The notes under the pieces are model-generated. The model did not search any database and had not been told where the DNA came from. It saw nothing but the letters and a program-made list of their open reading frames with translations. From assembly GCF_000317145.1 (NCBI RefSeq), contig NC_019697.1, positions 992,001-1,056,000 of the forward strand: a DNA stretch of 64,000 bases, given 5' to 3'. Both the position numbers and the translations under genes were made by a program. The stretch is from Chamaesiphon minutus PCC 6605. GTDB lineage: Bacteria; Cyanobacteriota; Cyanobacteriia; Cyanobacteriales; Chamaesiphonaceae. Below are positions 28,589 through 37,494 of this stretch, piece by piece. Each line of letters starts with the position of its first letter. Within the stretch, counting starts at the first letter, position 1.

Positions 28589-28765
28589 AATAATCACAAC
28601 CAAAGAAATAAAGTGAAATGGAGTCAGATCGTAAGGTTCGAGCCGCTCTATAAAATCTCTGTACATCAGTTGAGATGCCAGTTTCAGTTGATGCCCCAAG
28701 TTGTGAGGAGCGAGAGCATATTTCCATTGCTGGAGAAAATCAGCATTGGACGATGAAATAGGCAT
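28586..28765 (-). pseudogene. N-terminal fragment of a MarR-like regulator
   Basis: Frame from ATG 28765: LGHQLKLASQLMYRDFIERL and LTPFHFISLVVI match the N-terminal helices of MarR proteins. The frame then runs into the inverted repeat at 28532-28588 before any DNA-binding helix. Convergent with the truncated DUF6653 gene. Confidence 0.55.
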
Positions 28766-29063
28766 TCGAGCGAGGTATTGGCGATCGAGCCAAATAGTTA
28801 ATGTATTAATTATCCTATAACAATCGATGCGAAGCTACGAGAGAGACTCGACATGGTTGTAGCAAGGTCTTAAAATAAGGGCACATAACATGGTCTTGCA
28901 ATAAATACTATGGTGCCCACAAAGGTTACTTTAGAACGATCGCAGATAAATTTTCTGGCTCAGTTTGGATTTGGGATTTAAAGATAAGAGTTCTGTGCTC
29001 AGCATCATTACACCAACAACACTAGGAGTTAAAATGAGTGCAAATTTCCCATAACTCATTTCC

Positions 29064-30002
29064 ATGACACAATTCCCCCATGATGAATTTGCCAAAAACT
29101 TCTTAGATTCCTTATTATCTCCTTTAGGAACCGTAGAAATTTCGCAACAAATTAGTAGTGAGGTGCGTTATGCGGATGTCTATTTTACGCCCCAACCCAA
29201 TGCGGTTAAAACCGACGAGCTAGGATTGCTGGCTAAACTAGCTACCAGCGCAGTCGTATTTGAACCATTTCGCAATTCGGTGAAGATACCTCAAATTCGG
29301 GCTTGTATGTCGAAGTTATTTGACTTGCATCAGGCTCTAGGCAAAGAGGCTAAAAAGGAAAATCAATCGGAATTAGCCGAAGATAGTTTGCCGATGTTGT
29401 GGATTCTGACTCCAACTTTATCGGCACCCATTCTCGAAGGTTTTGGAGCTAAATTGGATTTAGAGAATTGGGGCGAGGGCGTATATTTAATGCCTACTCA
29501 TTTTAAAACGGGGATTATCGTCCTTCATCAGTTACCGAAGACACCAGAGACTTTATGGCTTAGAATATTGGGTAAAGGGCGGGTGCAAGAGCAAGCGATC
29601 TCAGAAGTAGCAGCGTTACCAGCTCAACACCCACAGCGGGATAATGTGTTGGATCTGTTGGGTAATTTGAAGGTGATTCTGGAAGCCAGAACAAATATCG
29701 AACCAGAGGAGCAAGAATTAATTATGCAATTATCACCTTTGTATCTGGAAAAGATTCAAGCGGCTGAGTTGGTTGGCGAGCAACGTGGGGAGCAGCGGGG
29801 TGAGGTGAAGGAGGCGCAAGCTTTAATCCTACGTCAATTAAAACGACGGGTAGGGAGCGTTTCAATAGAATTAGAATCACAAGTGAAAGCATTACCGTTA
29901 GCTCGATTGGAGGAGTTGGGGGAGGCGTTGTTAGATTTTAGTCAGATCGGGGATTTGGTGGCTTGGTTGGATGCCGATTCTCGCTCGTCAGACGCTACAT
30001 AA
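29064..30002 (+). CDS. Rpn/PD-(D/E)XK-like protein with C-terminal DUF4351
   Basis: 312 residues. The N-terminus HDEFAKNFLDSLL and SEVRYADVYFTP is typical of the Rpn/transposase-like nuclease families common in cyanobacteria. The acidic tail region EQRGEQRGEVKEAQALILRQL leads into a DUF4351-type end (LARLEELGEALLDFSQIGDL). Single gene, 300 bp after the MarR fragment. That gap holds AT-rich DNA and probably its promoter; nothing else is seen there. Function unknown; Rpn relatives are linked to recombination. Confidence 0.75.
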   Translation: MTQFPHDEFAKNFLDSLLSPLGTVEISQQISSEVRYADVYFTPQPNAVKTDELGLLAKLATSAVVFEPFRNSVKIPQIRACMSKLFDLHQALGKEAKKENQSELAEDSLPMLWILTPTLSAPILEGFGAKLDLENWGEGVYLMPTHFKTGIIVLHQLPKTPETLWLRILGKGRVQEQAISEVAALPAQHPQRDNVLDLLGNLKVILEARTNIEPEEQELIMQLSPLYLEKIQAAELVGEQRGEQRGEVKEAQALILRQLKRRVGSVSIELESQVKALPLARLEELGEALLDFSQIGDLVAWLDADSRSSDAT

Positions 30003-30222
30003 ATGACCGCGATCGGGAGTTAAAATTGTCTGACATGTAAATTAGGTCATCGGTCCGATCGAGTCTCTACAGGCTAAATCGCGCTAGATGGCGATCGCAG
30101 CATTTCTCAACAAATTCTCATTTTCTCTTCAGGAGTGATTCAGCTCGATCTGGGATCGTAGTGATTATCGAGGCAAATTTAGTTCCCCGATAACCTAACT
30201 CTATCCCCCAGCCCCTCACCAG

Positions 30223-31302
30223 ATGAACGTCAATCGGATCGGGAATGAATCGATTTTCCAAGGAGCGACTATCGCCAACGAGCATCCCCGTTTTCGGTGG
30301 ATTAATTTTAATACCATCGCAGCAGCGATCGATGATGGTAGGGATGTAATTCAAGGGCTGAGTCAGAACCAAAAAACTCTACCTTGTCGCTACTTTTATG
30401 ACGATCTCGGATCGGAATTATTCGAGCAAATTACCGACTTAACAGAGTACTATCCCACCCGCACCGAACAGGCGATTCTCGAAAAATATGCCTCAGAAAT
30501 TGCCTCACTCACGGGTACCTGCGAATTAGTAGAATTAGGTAGCGGTAGCTCTCGAAAAACTCATTTATTATTAGAGGCATACACTCAACTAGATCCTCAA
30601 CTGCACTACTATCCGATCGATGTCAGTGCTGGCATTCTCAAGAGTACGGCTCTAGCATTGTTGGAACGCTATCCCAACTTAAAACTGTGTGGCTTGGCGG
30701 GGACTTACGAGCAGGCTTTGGCGCAATTACCACCAGCAGAACTAGAGAACCGGATGGTGATTTTTCTGGGTAGTACGCTCGGAAATCTTACCGATCGAGA
30801 GCGTAGCAGTTTCCTGACTCAAATTCAACAAGCACTCCAACCTGGAGAATTTTTCCTACTAGGGGTAGACCTCCAAAAATCGATCCAGACGATCGAAGCT
30901 GCGTATAATGACGATCGAGGGGTGACGGCTGAATTTAACCTCAATATCCTCAGCCATCTCAATCATCGTTTTGGAGGTGATTTTGTACTCGATTCTCCAG
31001 GGGAGAGGCTTCGCCAACGATTCGAGCATTTAGCATTCTACAATCGGGAGCAGCATCGGATTGAAATGCACCTTCGTAGTTTGGTAACTCAAACTATAAC
31101 TCTCGCTCGATTAAACTATCGAGTTACATTTGAAGCTGGAGAAACGAGCCATACCGAAATCTCGCGCAAGTTCGATCTACCAACATTAGTAAACGAGCTA
31201 TCAGCTCATGCTTTTAAGCCTCTACAAATCTGGACAGATCCACAAGATTGGTTTGGATTGTTGCTCTGTCAACGTCAATGTACTGTAGAGGAGTGTCCTT
31301 GA
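30223..31302 (+). CDS. egtD: L-histidine N-alpha-methyltransferase (ergothioneine synthesis)
   Basis: 359 residues. EgtD pattern: KTLPCRYFYDDLGSELFEQI, LTEYYPTRTEQAIL, SAM-binding ELVELGSGSSRKT (about 102-113), VIFLGSTLGNL and FFLLGVDLQKS. It trimethylates histidine to hercynine using SAM, the first ergothioneine step. The partner sulfoxide synthase EgtB is not next to it here. Start taken at 30223, giving a slightly longer N-terminus than common; a downstream start is possible. Confidence 0.88.
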   Translation: MNVNRIGNESIFQGATIANEHPRFRWINFNTIAAAIDDGRDVIQGLSQNQKTLPCRYFYDDLGSELFEQITDLTEYYPTRTEQAILEKYASEIASLTGTCELVELGSGSSRKTHLLLEAYTQLDPQLHYYPIDVSAGILKSTALALLERYPNLKLCGLAGTYEQALAQLPPAELENRMVIFLGSTLGNLTDRERSSFLTQIQQALQPGEFFLLGVDLQKSIQTIEAAYNDDRGVTAEFNLNILSHLNHRFGGDFVLDSPGERLRQRFEHLAFYNREQHRIEMHLRSLVTQTITLARLNYRVTFEAGETSHTEISRKFDLPTLVNELSAHAFKPLQIWTDPQDWFGLLLCQRQCTVEECP

Positions 31303-31399
31303 ATCAGTCGATCTCTATCCAAAAATCCTACTTGGTGCAACACATGCGGAGGGAAACTCCGCGTGATTGCATCCGCAAAATCCAAAATCCAAAATCAAC

Positions 31400-32077
31400 A
31401 TGGCAGCACATATTCTTTTAGTTGAAGATGAAGTTAAACTCGCCCGATTTATCGAACTGGAATTGGAGAGTGAGGGCTATCGCGTCAGTGTGGCACACGA
31501 TGGGATGGCGGGACTTGCGCTGGCGCGGGAGTCGGCACCAGATCTAGCGATTTTGGATTGGATGTTGCCAGGACTTACGGGCGTAGAACTCTGTCGGCGA
31601 TTGCGATCGACTGGTATATCTATCCCCGTAATTTTACTAACAGCCAAAGATGAAGTGGGCGATCGCGTGACGGGTTTGGATGCTGGAGCCGATGATTATG
31701 TCGTCAAACCGTTTAGCATCGAAGAACTACTCGCACGCATCCGTTCTCATCTAAGACGTACCCAAAAAACCGACGAAGATCTGTTGCAATTTGAAGATTT
31801 AACTTTAAATCGGCGGACTCGTGAAGTCCATCGCGGCGGTAGATCGATCGATTTAACAGCCAAAGAATTTGAGTTGTTACAATACCTATTGAGTCATCCA
31901 CGTCAAGTATTTACTAGAGAGCAAATTATCGAAAATGTGTGGGGATTTGATTTTCTGGGCGACTCAAATATTATCGAGGTTTATGTTAGATATCTCCGCA
32001 CGAAGTTAGAGCAAAATAATGAGCCAAGATTGATTCATACCGCGCGGGGTGTTGGCTATGCTTTGCGGGAGCAATAG
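31400..32077 (+). CDS. OmpR/PhoB-family response regulator
   Basis: 225 residues from ATG 31400; the frame also has an upstream start at 31367 inside a CCAAAAT repeat. Receiver with Asp in AILDWMLPG, Thr in LLTAKDE and Lys in VVKPF. The C-terminal winged helix is DLTAKEFELLQYLLSHPRQVFTR...VYVRYLRTKLE. No kinase gene adjoins it. A candidate owner of the 11-bp-spaced direct repeats found elsewhere in the window, on family grounds only. Confidence 0.9.
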   Translation: MAAHILLVEDEVKLARFIELELESEGYRVSVAHDGMAGLALARESAPDLAILDWMLPGLTGVELCRRLRSTGISIPVILLTAKDEVGDRVTGLDAGADDYVVKPFSIEELLARIRSHLRRTQKTDEDLLQFEDLTLNRRTREVHRGGRSIDLTAKEFELLQYLLSHPRQVFTREQIIENVWGFDFLGDSNIIEVYVRYLRTKLEQNNEPRLIHTARGVGYALREQ

Positions 32078-32150
32078 CAGCGATAAGAATTTTGATTATA
32101 ACGGCAAAAGCTAGCAGCGGCAGATAACCTTTAAAACATAGCAGCAACTT

Positions 32151-32792
32151 TCAACCGTCCGCTGCGGTACCAGAAATTTGTTTTTTGTAGATACACAGGA
32201 AGTTTTCTGCATGGGTAGCCCCTAGTAATTGAACCTCTATGGGAAATGAACTAAGCGAGGCAATCTCTCCTTCAACCCCAAATTTTCTTGCCCCAGCAGC
32301 GGCTCCTGCATGTAAATAAACTACAACTGGTTCCAGTCTCAGCCAAACCCCTAACCGTCGTGCAACATCATCTGCTGTTGTGGCTCCTAAACCTTTGACA
32401 CGATCGACAATAGACTGCACCCAATCATACACACTCTCGAAATCTTTGAAGTCTTCTGGTTGTCTCTTGTCAGTTAATGCAACCTCTAATCCTTCAAGTA
32501 ACTTATTGGCAACCCGACATTGATGACCATGCATTTTCCCATGCGAAAGCCGAGATTGCCAAGCTCTTGAAATCGCCTCTTCCCAAATTAATGTTTCATC
32601 ACCCCACCACAGATCTTCTAATTTGTAAGAATCTCCCCATCTGTCAATATATTCATCAATTAAAAATTGTAGGCTGCTTCGAGCGAGAGGTTGCTTTTTA
32701 CTTTTGCAGCTTTGGAGAACTATAAGCATGAAATTCAAGAGTAGTCGATGAATGTGTTTACGTGACGTAACATTACCCTTTAGTGTAGCCAT
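32151..32792 (-). CDS. hypothetical protein
   Basis: 213 residues, no signal peptide. It contains a possible helix-hairpin-helix-like element (DRVKGLGATTADDVARRLGVW) and the phrase VVYLHAGAAAGARKFG; otherwise unrecognised. Convergent with the OmpR-type regulator. Composition is like the neighbours. Confidence 0.6.
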   Translation of the reverse strand: MATLKGNVTSRKHIHRLLLNFMLIVLQSCKSKKQPLARSSLQFLIDEYIDRWGDSYKLEDLWWGDETLIWEEAISRAWQSRLSHGKMHGHQCRVANKLLEGLEVALTDKRQPEDFKDFESVYDWVQSIVDRVKGLGATTADDVARRLGVWLRLEPVVVYLHAGAAAGARKFGVEGEIASLSSFPIEVQLLGATHAENFLCIYKKQISGTAADG

Positions 32793-32907
32793 CCAATTAA
32801 ATGACTGTCAAACTCCAATAGTGAATTTTTAAGAATCGCGACACCTAAAAGACTGAACAGCTTAACTACATGGCTATTGATTAGAATGATTGGATTCTTT
32901 TAATTAT

Positions 32908-33624
32908 TTAACGTCGAACGAGATCGGGGAATTGTTGCCGTAATAGATTGAGTTTGGGCAGATCGTGAACTACCACATAGGGATATGTTGGATTGCGATC
33001 GATAAAATTCTGATGGTACTGCTCCGCCGGATAAAACTCATTTAATGCAACTAATTGTGTCGCGATCGGTTGGGTAAAGATGCGAGCTTGATTCAGCCGA
33101 TCGATATAAGTTTTTGCCACCTGTTGCTGTTGAGAATTGGCAAAAAAGATTGCCGATCGATATTGGGTGCCATTATCTGGCCCTTGTCGATCGATCTGGG
33201 TGGGATCGTGAGCGACGAGAAAGTAAATCTTCAACAGTTGTCCGATCGAAATTTGCTGAGGATTATATGTAATTTTTACAGCTTCGGCTTGACTCGTTCT
33301 CCCACTGCTGACGGTATCATAATTAGCCGTCTTCGCATCTCCGCCCGAAAAACCAGAGACAACATTAGAAACACCTTTGAGATTTTCAAATACTGCTTCC
33401 ACGCCCCAAAAACATCCGCCAGCAAGTACTAATGTCTGTTCCCCCTTTGCAGTAATCGCAATATCGCTAGGCGGCTCGATCTCGATGCCAGCGATCTTCG
33501 CGGGAGTTGCATTTGCAACAGCGGAAGAACTCGATCTTGAAATCCCACAAGAGACAGTCGTAAGCGATAATAACGAGAGAATAAAGACAAGATGAAAATA
33601 ACGATTGAAAATATTAGTTGACAT
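32908..33624 (-). CDS. msrA: peptide methionine-S-sulfoxide reductase, lipoprotein form
   Basis: 238 residues from ATG 33624 (a TTG ten codons upstream is less likely). Signal peptide with lipobox LTTVSC (Cys26), so probably membrane-anchored outside the cytoplasm. Catalytic core GGCFWGVEAVFENLKGV with Cys71, then AHDPTQIDRQGPDNGTQYRS and PAEQYHQNF. It reduces Met-S-sulfoxide in exported proteins. It follows the molybdopterin oxidoreductase by 49 bp, consistent with an envelope redox-repair operon. Confidence 0.93.
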   Translation of the reverse strand: MSTNIFNRYFHLVFILSLLSLTTVSCGISRSSSSAVANATPAKIAGIEIEPPSDIAITAKGEQTLVLAGGCFWGVEAVFENLKGVSNVVSGFSGGDAKTANYDTVSSGRTSQAEAVKITYNPQQISIGQLLKIYFLVAHDPTQIDRQGPDNGTQYRSAIFFANSQQQQVAKTYIDRLNQARIFTQPIATQLVALNEFYPAEQYHQNFIDRNPTYPYVVVHDLPKLNLLRQQFPDLVRR

Positions 33625-33673
33625 ATCTGAAGAATAAATGATTTTTTGACTCAATCGAATCCGCCCATCTTAT

Positions 33674-34375
33674 TTATAATCCCCCAAACCACTCATAACC
33701 TTGGTCTTCCCAATAGCCCTGCTTGGTTGCTAATCGATCGAGTAAAGTAACTCTAGTCACCCATTTACTTTGCTTGTAGCCCAGCTTAATCGGTGCAGCA
33801 AGACGCAATGGTGCCCCATTGTCTACCGGAAGCGGCTGACCATTTTTTTGATATGCTAATAGCGTTTGTGGGTGCATTGCTGAAGGTAAATCCCAACTGT
33901 TATAGTAACCATCTCCAGATTCAAAATAGACATATCGAGCTGTGTTTTTTGGCTGTGCTAAAGCGATTAAATCTTTAAGTCTTACCCCGCCCCACTGCAC
34001 GATCGCCGCCCAACCTTCGACGCACACATGCTGAATTACCATCGATCGCAATGGCAATTTTTGAATATCATTCATACTCAATTGCATCGGCTGGTTCACT
34101 GCGCCGTCGATAATTAATTTAAAAGTAGCCGGATCGATTTTGGGAGTATCGTTAAAACTATTAATCAATAAAGCTTGAGGTTCGATCGAGCTAACTGGAT
34201 ATTCACTTGCTAGAGCTTGCGGTTTGAGTAAAAATTCTTCGACTCGTTGATTGAGCGGATCGATCGCATTCCCGATATTGGTTGAATATTGATTCAATCC
34301 ACAACTATCGAGCACTAAGCCCATGCCTGCGAAACCAGATAGTTGTAATAATTGCCGCCGATTTAGGGAGTTCAT
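33674..34375 (-). CDS. molybdopterin-dependent oxidoreductase, sulfite oxidase/MsrP-like
   Basis: 233 residues. The N-terminus has twin arginines (NRRQLLQLSGF) and a lipobox-like VLDSC (Cys25), suggesting Tat export and lipidation. Oxidoreductase_molyb core: the Mo-coordinating Cys118 in IQHVCVEGWAAIVQWGGVRL, FESGDGYYNSWDLPSA, and GAPLRLAAPIKLGYKQSKW. Shorter than classical sulfite oxidases, with no dimerisation domain. With the cytochrome b gene upstream and MsrA downstream, it is a plausible functional analogue of MsrPQ methionine sulfoxide repair. Confidence 0.85.
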   Translation of the reverse strand: MNSLNRRQLLQLSGFAGMGLVLDSCGLNQYSTNIGNAIDPLNQRVEEFLLKPQALASEYPVSSIEPQALLINSFNDTPKIDPATFKLIIDGAVNQPMQLSMNDIQKLPLRSMVIQHVCVEGWAAIVQWGGVRLKDLIALAQPKNTARYVYFESGDGYYNSWDLPSAMHPQTLLAYQKNGQPLPVDNGAPLRLAAPIKLGYKQSKWVTRVTLLDRLATKQGYWEDQGYEWFGGL

Positions 34376-34448
34376 AATTAGTTGGGAGTTGGGAGTTGGG
34401 AGCTAGGAGGTGTAATTTATGAATTGCACCTGTCTCAATGCTGGATTT

Positions 34449-35042
34449 TTAGACAAACATCGATCGCCAGAGTCTCAATCCACCGACTTTTAAACCCATT
34501 AGCATGTGGACGATCGTAAATAACAACGCGATCGGGACTGTCAGAAAATGTACCGTACGAAGAGTTTGCCAATCGCCAAATAAACCCGCCAACCAGCCTA
34601 ATTGTACTGGCTTGTACATCGCCAATCCACTCGCGATCGCCAGAATCAAAATCGGAATGATGCCAGTATAAATAATTCGATGCCAAGCATAAGCCTTACG
34701 CTTGGGATTTTGCCCGACCTTAATAGCCTGAAGATCGTTACTAGCCGCAAAACGGCGTTGCCACCGCTTAGTTAAAAAGATATAAATACCGTAAATTAGC
34801 AAATTAAATGAAAACACCCACATCATTGCAAAATGCCAATCCCTACCACCCGCCAACCACCCACCCAAAGTCATAAAATCGGGAAACCGCCACCCATCTT
34901 TTCCACCAAATACGGGCGTAGCATTATAAATTTGCAGCCCACTTCCACTCATCAGCAATAGACTGACAATAATAATCCCGTGAAACAGCTTAATAACAAT
35001 TTTTTGATGAGGAATCGGTGGTGATTTTTTAGGTATTTTCAT
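34449..35042 (-). CDS. membrane cytochrome b561-type protein
   Basis: 197 residues with four to five membrane spans and histidines in the spans (KLFHGIIIVSLLLMSG, DWHFAMMWVFSFNLLIYG, YAWHRIIYTGII, TVHFLTVPIALLFTIVHML), as in di-haem cytochrome b561/hydrogenase-type subunits. It likely passes electrons from the quinone pool to the molybdopterin oxidoreductase encoded 73 bp downstream. Separated from ccdA upstream by a MITE-bearing gap. Confidence 0.85.
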   Translation of the reverse strand: MKIPKKSPPIPHQKIVIKLFHGIIIVSLLLMSGSGLQIYNATPVFGGKDGWRFPDFMTLGGWLAGGRDWHFAMMWVFSFNLLIYGIYIFLTKRWQRRFAASNDLQAIKVGQNPKRKAYAWHRIIYTGIIPILILAIASGLAMYKPVQLGWLAGLFGDWQTLRTVHFLTVPIALLFTIVHMLMGLKVGGLRLWRSMFV

Positions 35043-35089
35043 GATATAACACTAGAAAATGTGGGGTAAAAATCCCCTCCTCGGAGGGG

Positions 35090-35253
35090 CTACGGTGTAT
35101 ACACAAGTCGGCTAGGCTTCGTTTCTAGATCTAAATCCCCCCTAACCCCCCTTAAAAAGGGGGGAACCAGATCCGGAAGTCCCCCTTAAAAAGGGGGATT
35201 TAGGGGGATTCACACCAATTTCGCTTCTGACCAGAGATGTGTGTACACGGTAG
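35090..35253. mobile_element. MITE-like element, copy A
   Basis: 164 bp with terminal repeats CTACGGTGTATACACA and the complement of CTACCGTGTACACACA, containing an AAATCCCCC...GGGGGATTT core. Both sides carry CTCCTCGGAGGGG (35077-35089 and 35254-35266), apparently a duplicated target inside a separate AATCCCCTCC-type repeat. No ORF. Fills most of the ccdA-cytochrome b gap. Copy B lies at 42121-42283. Confidence 0.65.
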
Positions 35254-35324
35254 CTCCTCGGAGGGGTGCCCGCAGGGTGGGGTGGGTAGATGTAGCAACT
35301 CAAACAAACATTAATCGTCAATCT

Positions 35325-36011
35325 TCAAATAGTAAAACTCGGAAATAACGGAGCCAGCCATAACTGAACCTGCACATCCAAACCCAACAGCATCACGATC
35401 GCCGTCATAATAATCATCATCCCGCCAATCTTTTGGATCGTCCCAGAATGCGATCGCAACTGTAACAATCGCTGCCCCAAATAACGACCGCCATAAGCAA
35501 CTACCAACATCGGTACAGCGGCTCCCAATCCATAAACAACCAGCATTCCAAACGCCTGAAGTGGTTGATGTTGCACCGCTGCCAAAAGTAAAATACTCGC
35601 CAATACTGGCCCCGCACAAGGTGTCCAGAGAAGTCCAAGTTGGCTGCCCAACCAGAATTCACCTACCAAACCGATCGAATTTGAACTGTCGATTTTAATC
35701 GAGAATATTTGAAAAAATCGATAACCCCATTCAGGGAAAATTGAAAATACACCCATGACTAATAAAATCGCGATCGCCACCGCCCTGAGCGCGTCTGGTA
35801 AATTGGGAATCCAGCTAGCTACAACGCCCAGCAAGCTACCTGTAATCGCAAAACCACCTACTAAGCCCAACACGATCGCGATCGGCCCGTAGTGGTGAGA
35901 TTGCAGCGATCGACCGACGATAATCGGCAACACTGGCAAGATACAGGGAGATAACACCGTCACGATCCCACCGCCAAATGCCAACCCGATGGAGAGAGCC
36001 TGACTAGTCAT
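35325..36011 (-). CDS. ccdA: CcdA/DsbD-type membrane thiol-disulfide transporter
   Basis: 228 residues from ATG 36011, which originally overlapped the stop of the thioredoxin-like gene (ATGA). Six membrane spans and the two conserved cysteines of the family, VLSPCILPVLP (Cys23) and WTPCAGPVL (Cys132). It moves reducing equivalents from cytoplasmic thioredoxin to extracytoplasmic partners, here presumably the adjacent thioredoxin-like lipoprotein. An upstream extension of the frame comes from the interrupted gene and is not native. Confidence 0.9.
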   Translation of the reverse strand: MTSQALSIGLAFGGGIVTVLSPCILPVLPIIVGRSLQSHHYGPIAIVLGLVGGFAITGSLLGVVASWIPNLPDALRAVAIAILLVMGVFSIFPEWGYRFFQIFSIKIDSSNSIGLVGEFWLGSQLGLLWTPCAGPVLASILLLAAVQHQPLQAFGMLVVYGLGAAVPMLVVAYGGRYLGQRLLQLRSHSGTIQKIGGMMIIMTAIVMLLGLDVQVQLWLAPLFPSFTI

Positions 36012-36053
36012 GACTTCAACAGTTTTTGAATCGTTTGCTCGGTTTCTGAATAA

Positions 36054-37494
36054 CAATAGTCCGGACAGATTTATGGAGCTAGAGAGCCATAGTGGAGAAG
36101 ACTATCGTAGTTAGGATGGGATTTAATCAAAGTCGGGTCAAGTTCTAACATGGAAATAAACCGCTCAAGTAGATGTCCATTGAGAGCTAGCCGCTTGTAA
36201 GTTGCCATTGAAAAAGATTGCGGCTGTGAATCTTCCCCAGTATCCGACTGAGTTTTTTGCTGTTCAAGCTTGGCAATATTGAGAGCTGCCAAGGATGCAT
36301 TGAAATGAAAATCCAGGGATTGTTGGTGGCGGGATTGACAGTCGCAAAGCCCAGTAAATTGTTTGGCATCACGAAAGATGAATTCGATTTGAAACCGAGA
36401 TTTGTAGTACTCGTACAGACTGATGGGATTAATCATCGTGTCGGTAGAAAAGAGCAAAGCTACTCGCTGCTTCTCGGGATGACGTTGGTCAACCAAGTAA
36501 ACGATGCGAATTTTACGTTTAAGTGAAACATGCCAAACCACTTGGCTATACAATTTAGTGCCATTAGCTAACTCACCACCGAATTCCAGTCGGGACAAAT
36601 CACTCAAATTCACCTTGCCATCATACTTACGCGGCGCACCTTTGGGCTTTTGCTTGCCAGTGTAGCAGTATCGTAGATCCGCATCAATCCGCAATTTGCT
36701 AATCAAATGAAGGTCTAGCTCAATCACCCCATCAACAACAGATTTCTTACTGTAAAAGCTGTCTGCGGTTAAATATTTTACTACCGCAGGCAAATGGGAG
36801 CGAGCTATTTTCAGTTGTTTCAGATAGCCTTTGACTCGCTCAGAAATCACTGGTTCTGTTTTCGCTTTCGATTTAGATTTAGATTTCGACTTCGATTTCG
36901 ACTTCGATTTCGACTTCGATTTACGCTTCTTCTTCGCCGTTGGTTTCGCGTCGGGGATGGGTTGACGCTCGGTTTTTGCAGTTTGTTGTACTGAGAGAGT
37001 GTAACCTTGATGGGCTAATACATCCACCACTGCAATCACCGAAATTTCTAACCCTTTTTGAGACTTGCTGATACTACCGTTATAGAAATTATCTACTCCC
37101 CATGTCTGTTTTCCACTCTTGCTGATAAATGAGCAATCAATCGCTGCGATCTGCTCTCGATTTGGTTCAATTGCTGCTGCAATTGTCTGCGCGTGGAAGG
37201 GAATGAAATCGAATGTTTTTTTGTACTGACGACGGTATGTTCGTTCGCTATACTGCCCATAACGACTGAGATTAGTAAAGTTTGCCTTGCCGCATACCAC
37301 AAACAACGTCACAAATATACTGGCTAAGAACTGGCGTTGCGGTTTGCTAAATTACCCACTTTGGCAAGTAGGTTCTGTACAATATCCATAGGGCAATTCA
37401 TCTGGTACTTGGGTTCTACTTGTACTTTAAGCGATGAATTGCTTTTTTTGGATCGATCGATCATTTTTCTTTTCAAAAGGTGTCCGGACTATTG
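36054..37494 (-). mobile_element. IS4-type insertion sequence inside the thioredoxin-like gene
   Basis: 1441 bp with perfect 14-bp inverted repeats CAATAGTCCGGACA / TGTCCGGACTATTG and a 5-bp direct repeat AATAA (36049-36053, 37495-37499). Excision with one AATAA restores the host frame exactly. Confidence 0.9.
36071..37389 (-). pseudogene. IS4-type DDE transposase with probable 5' frameshift and a KS repeat
   Basis: The long frame (from a GTG at 37312, 413 residues) has the first Asp in AAIDCSFISKSGKQTWG, the second in LTADSFYSKKS and a YREK motif, YKSRFQIEFIFRDAK. Upstream, ATG 37389 starts MDIVQNLLAKVGN in another frame, and QRQFLASIFV then leads into the long frame. One missing T near 37347-37352 would join them, so this copy may be inactive unless the GTG is used. 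A tandem hexanucleotide near 36860-36930 encodes about nine Lys-Ser pairs between the catalytic motifs. Confidence 0.75.

Noticed and set aside
36794-36994. Plus-strand ORF with FRFRFRF repeats
   Set aside because: Antisense of the Lys-Ser repeat of the transposase.
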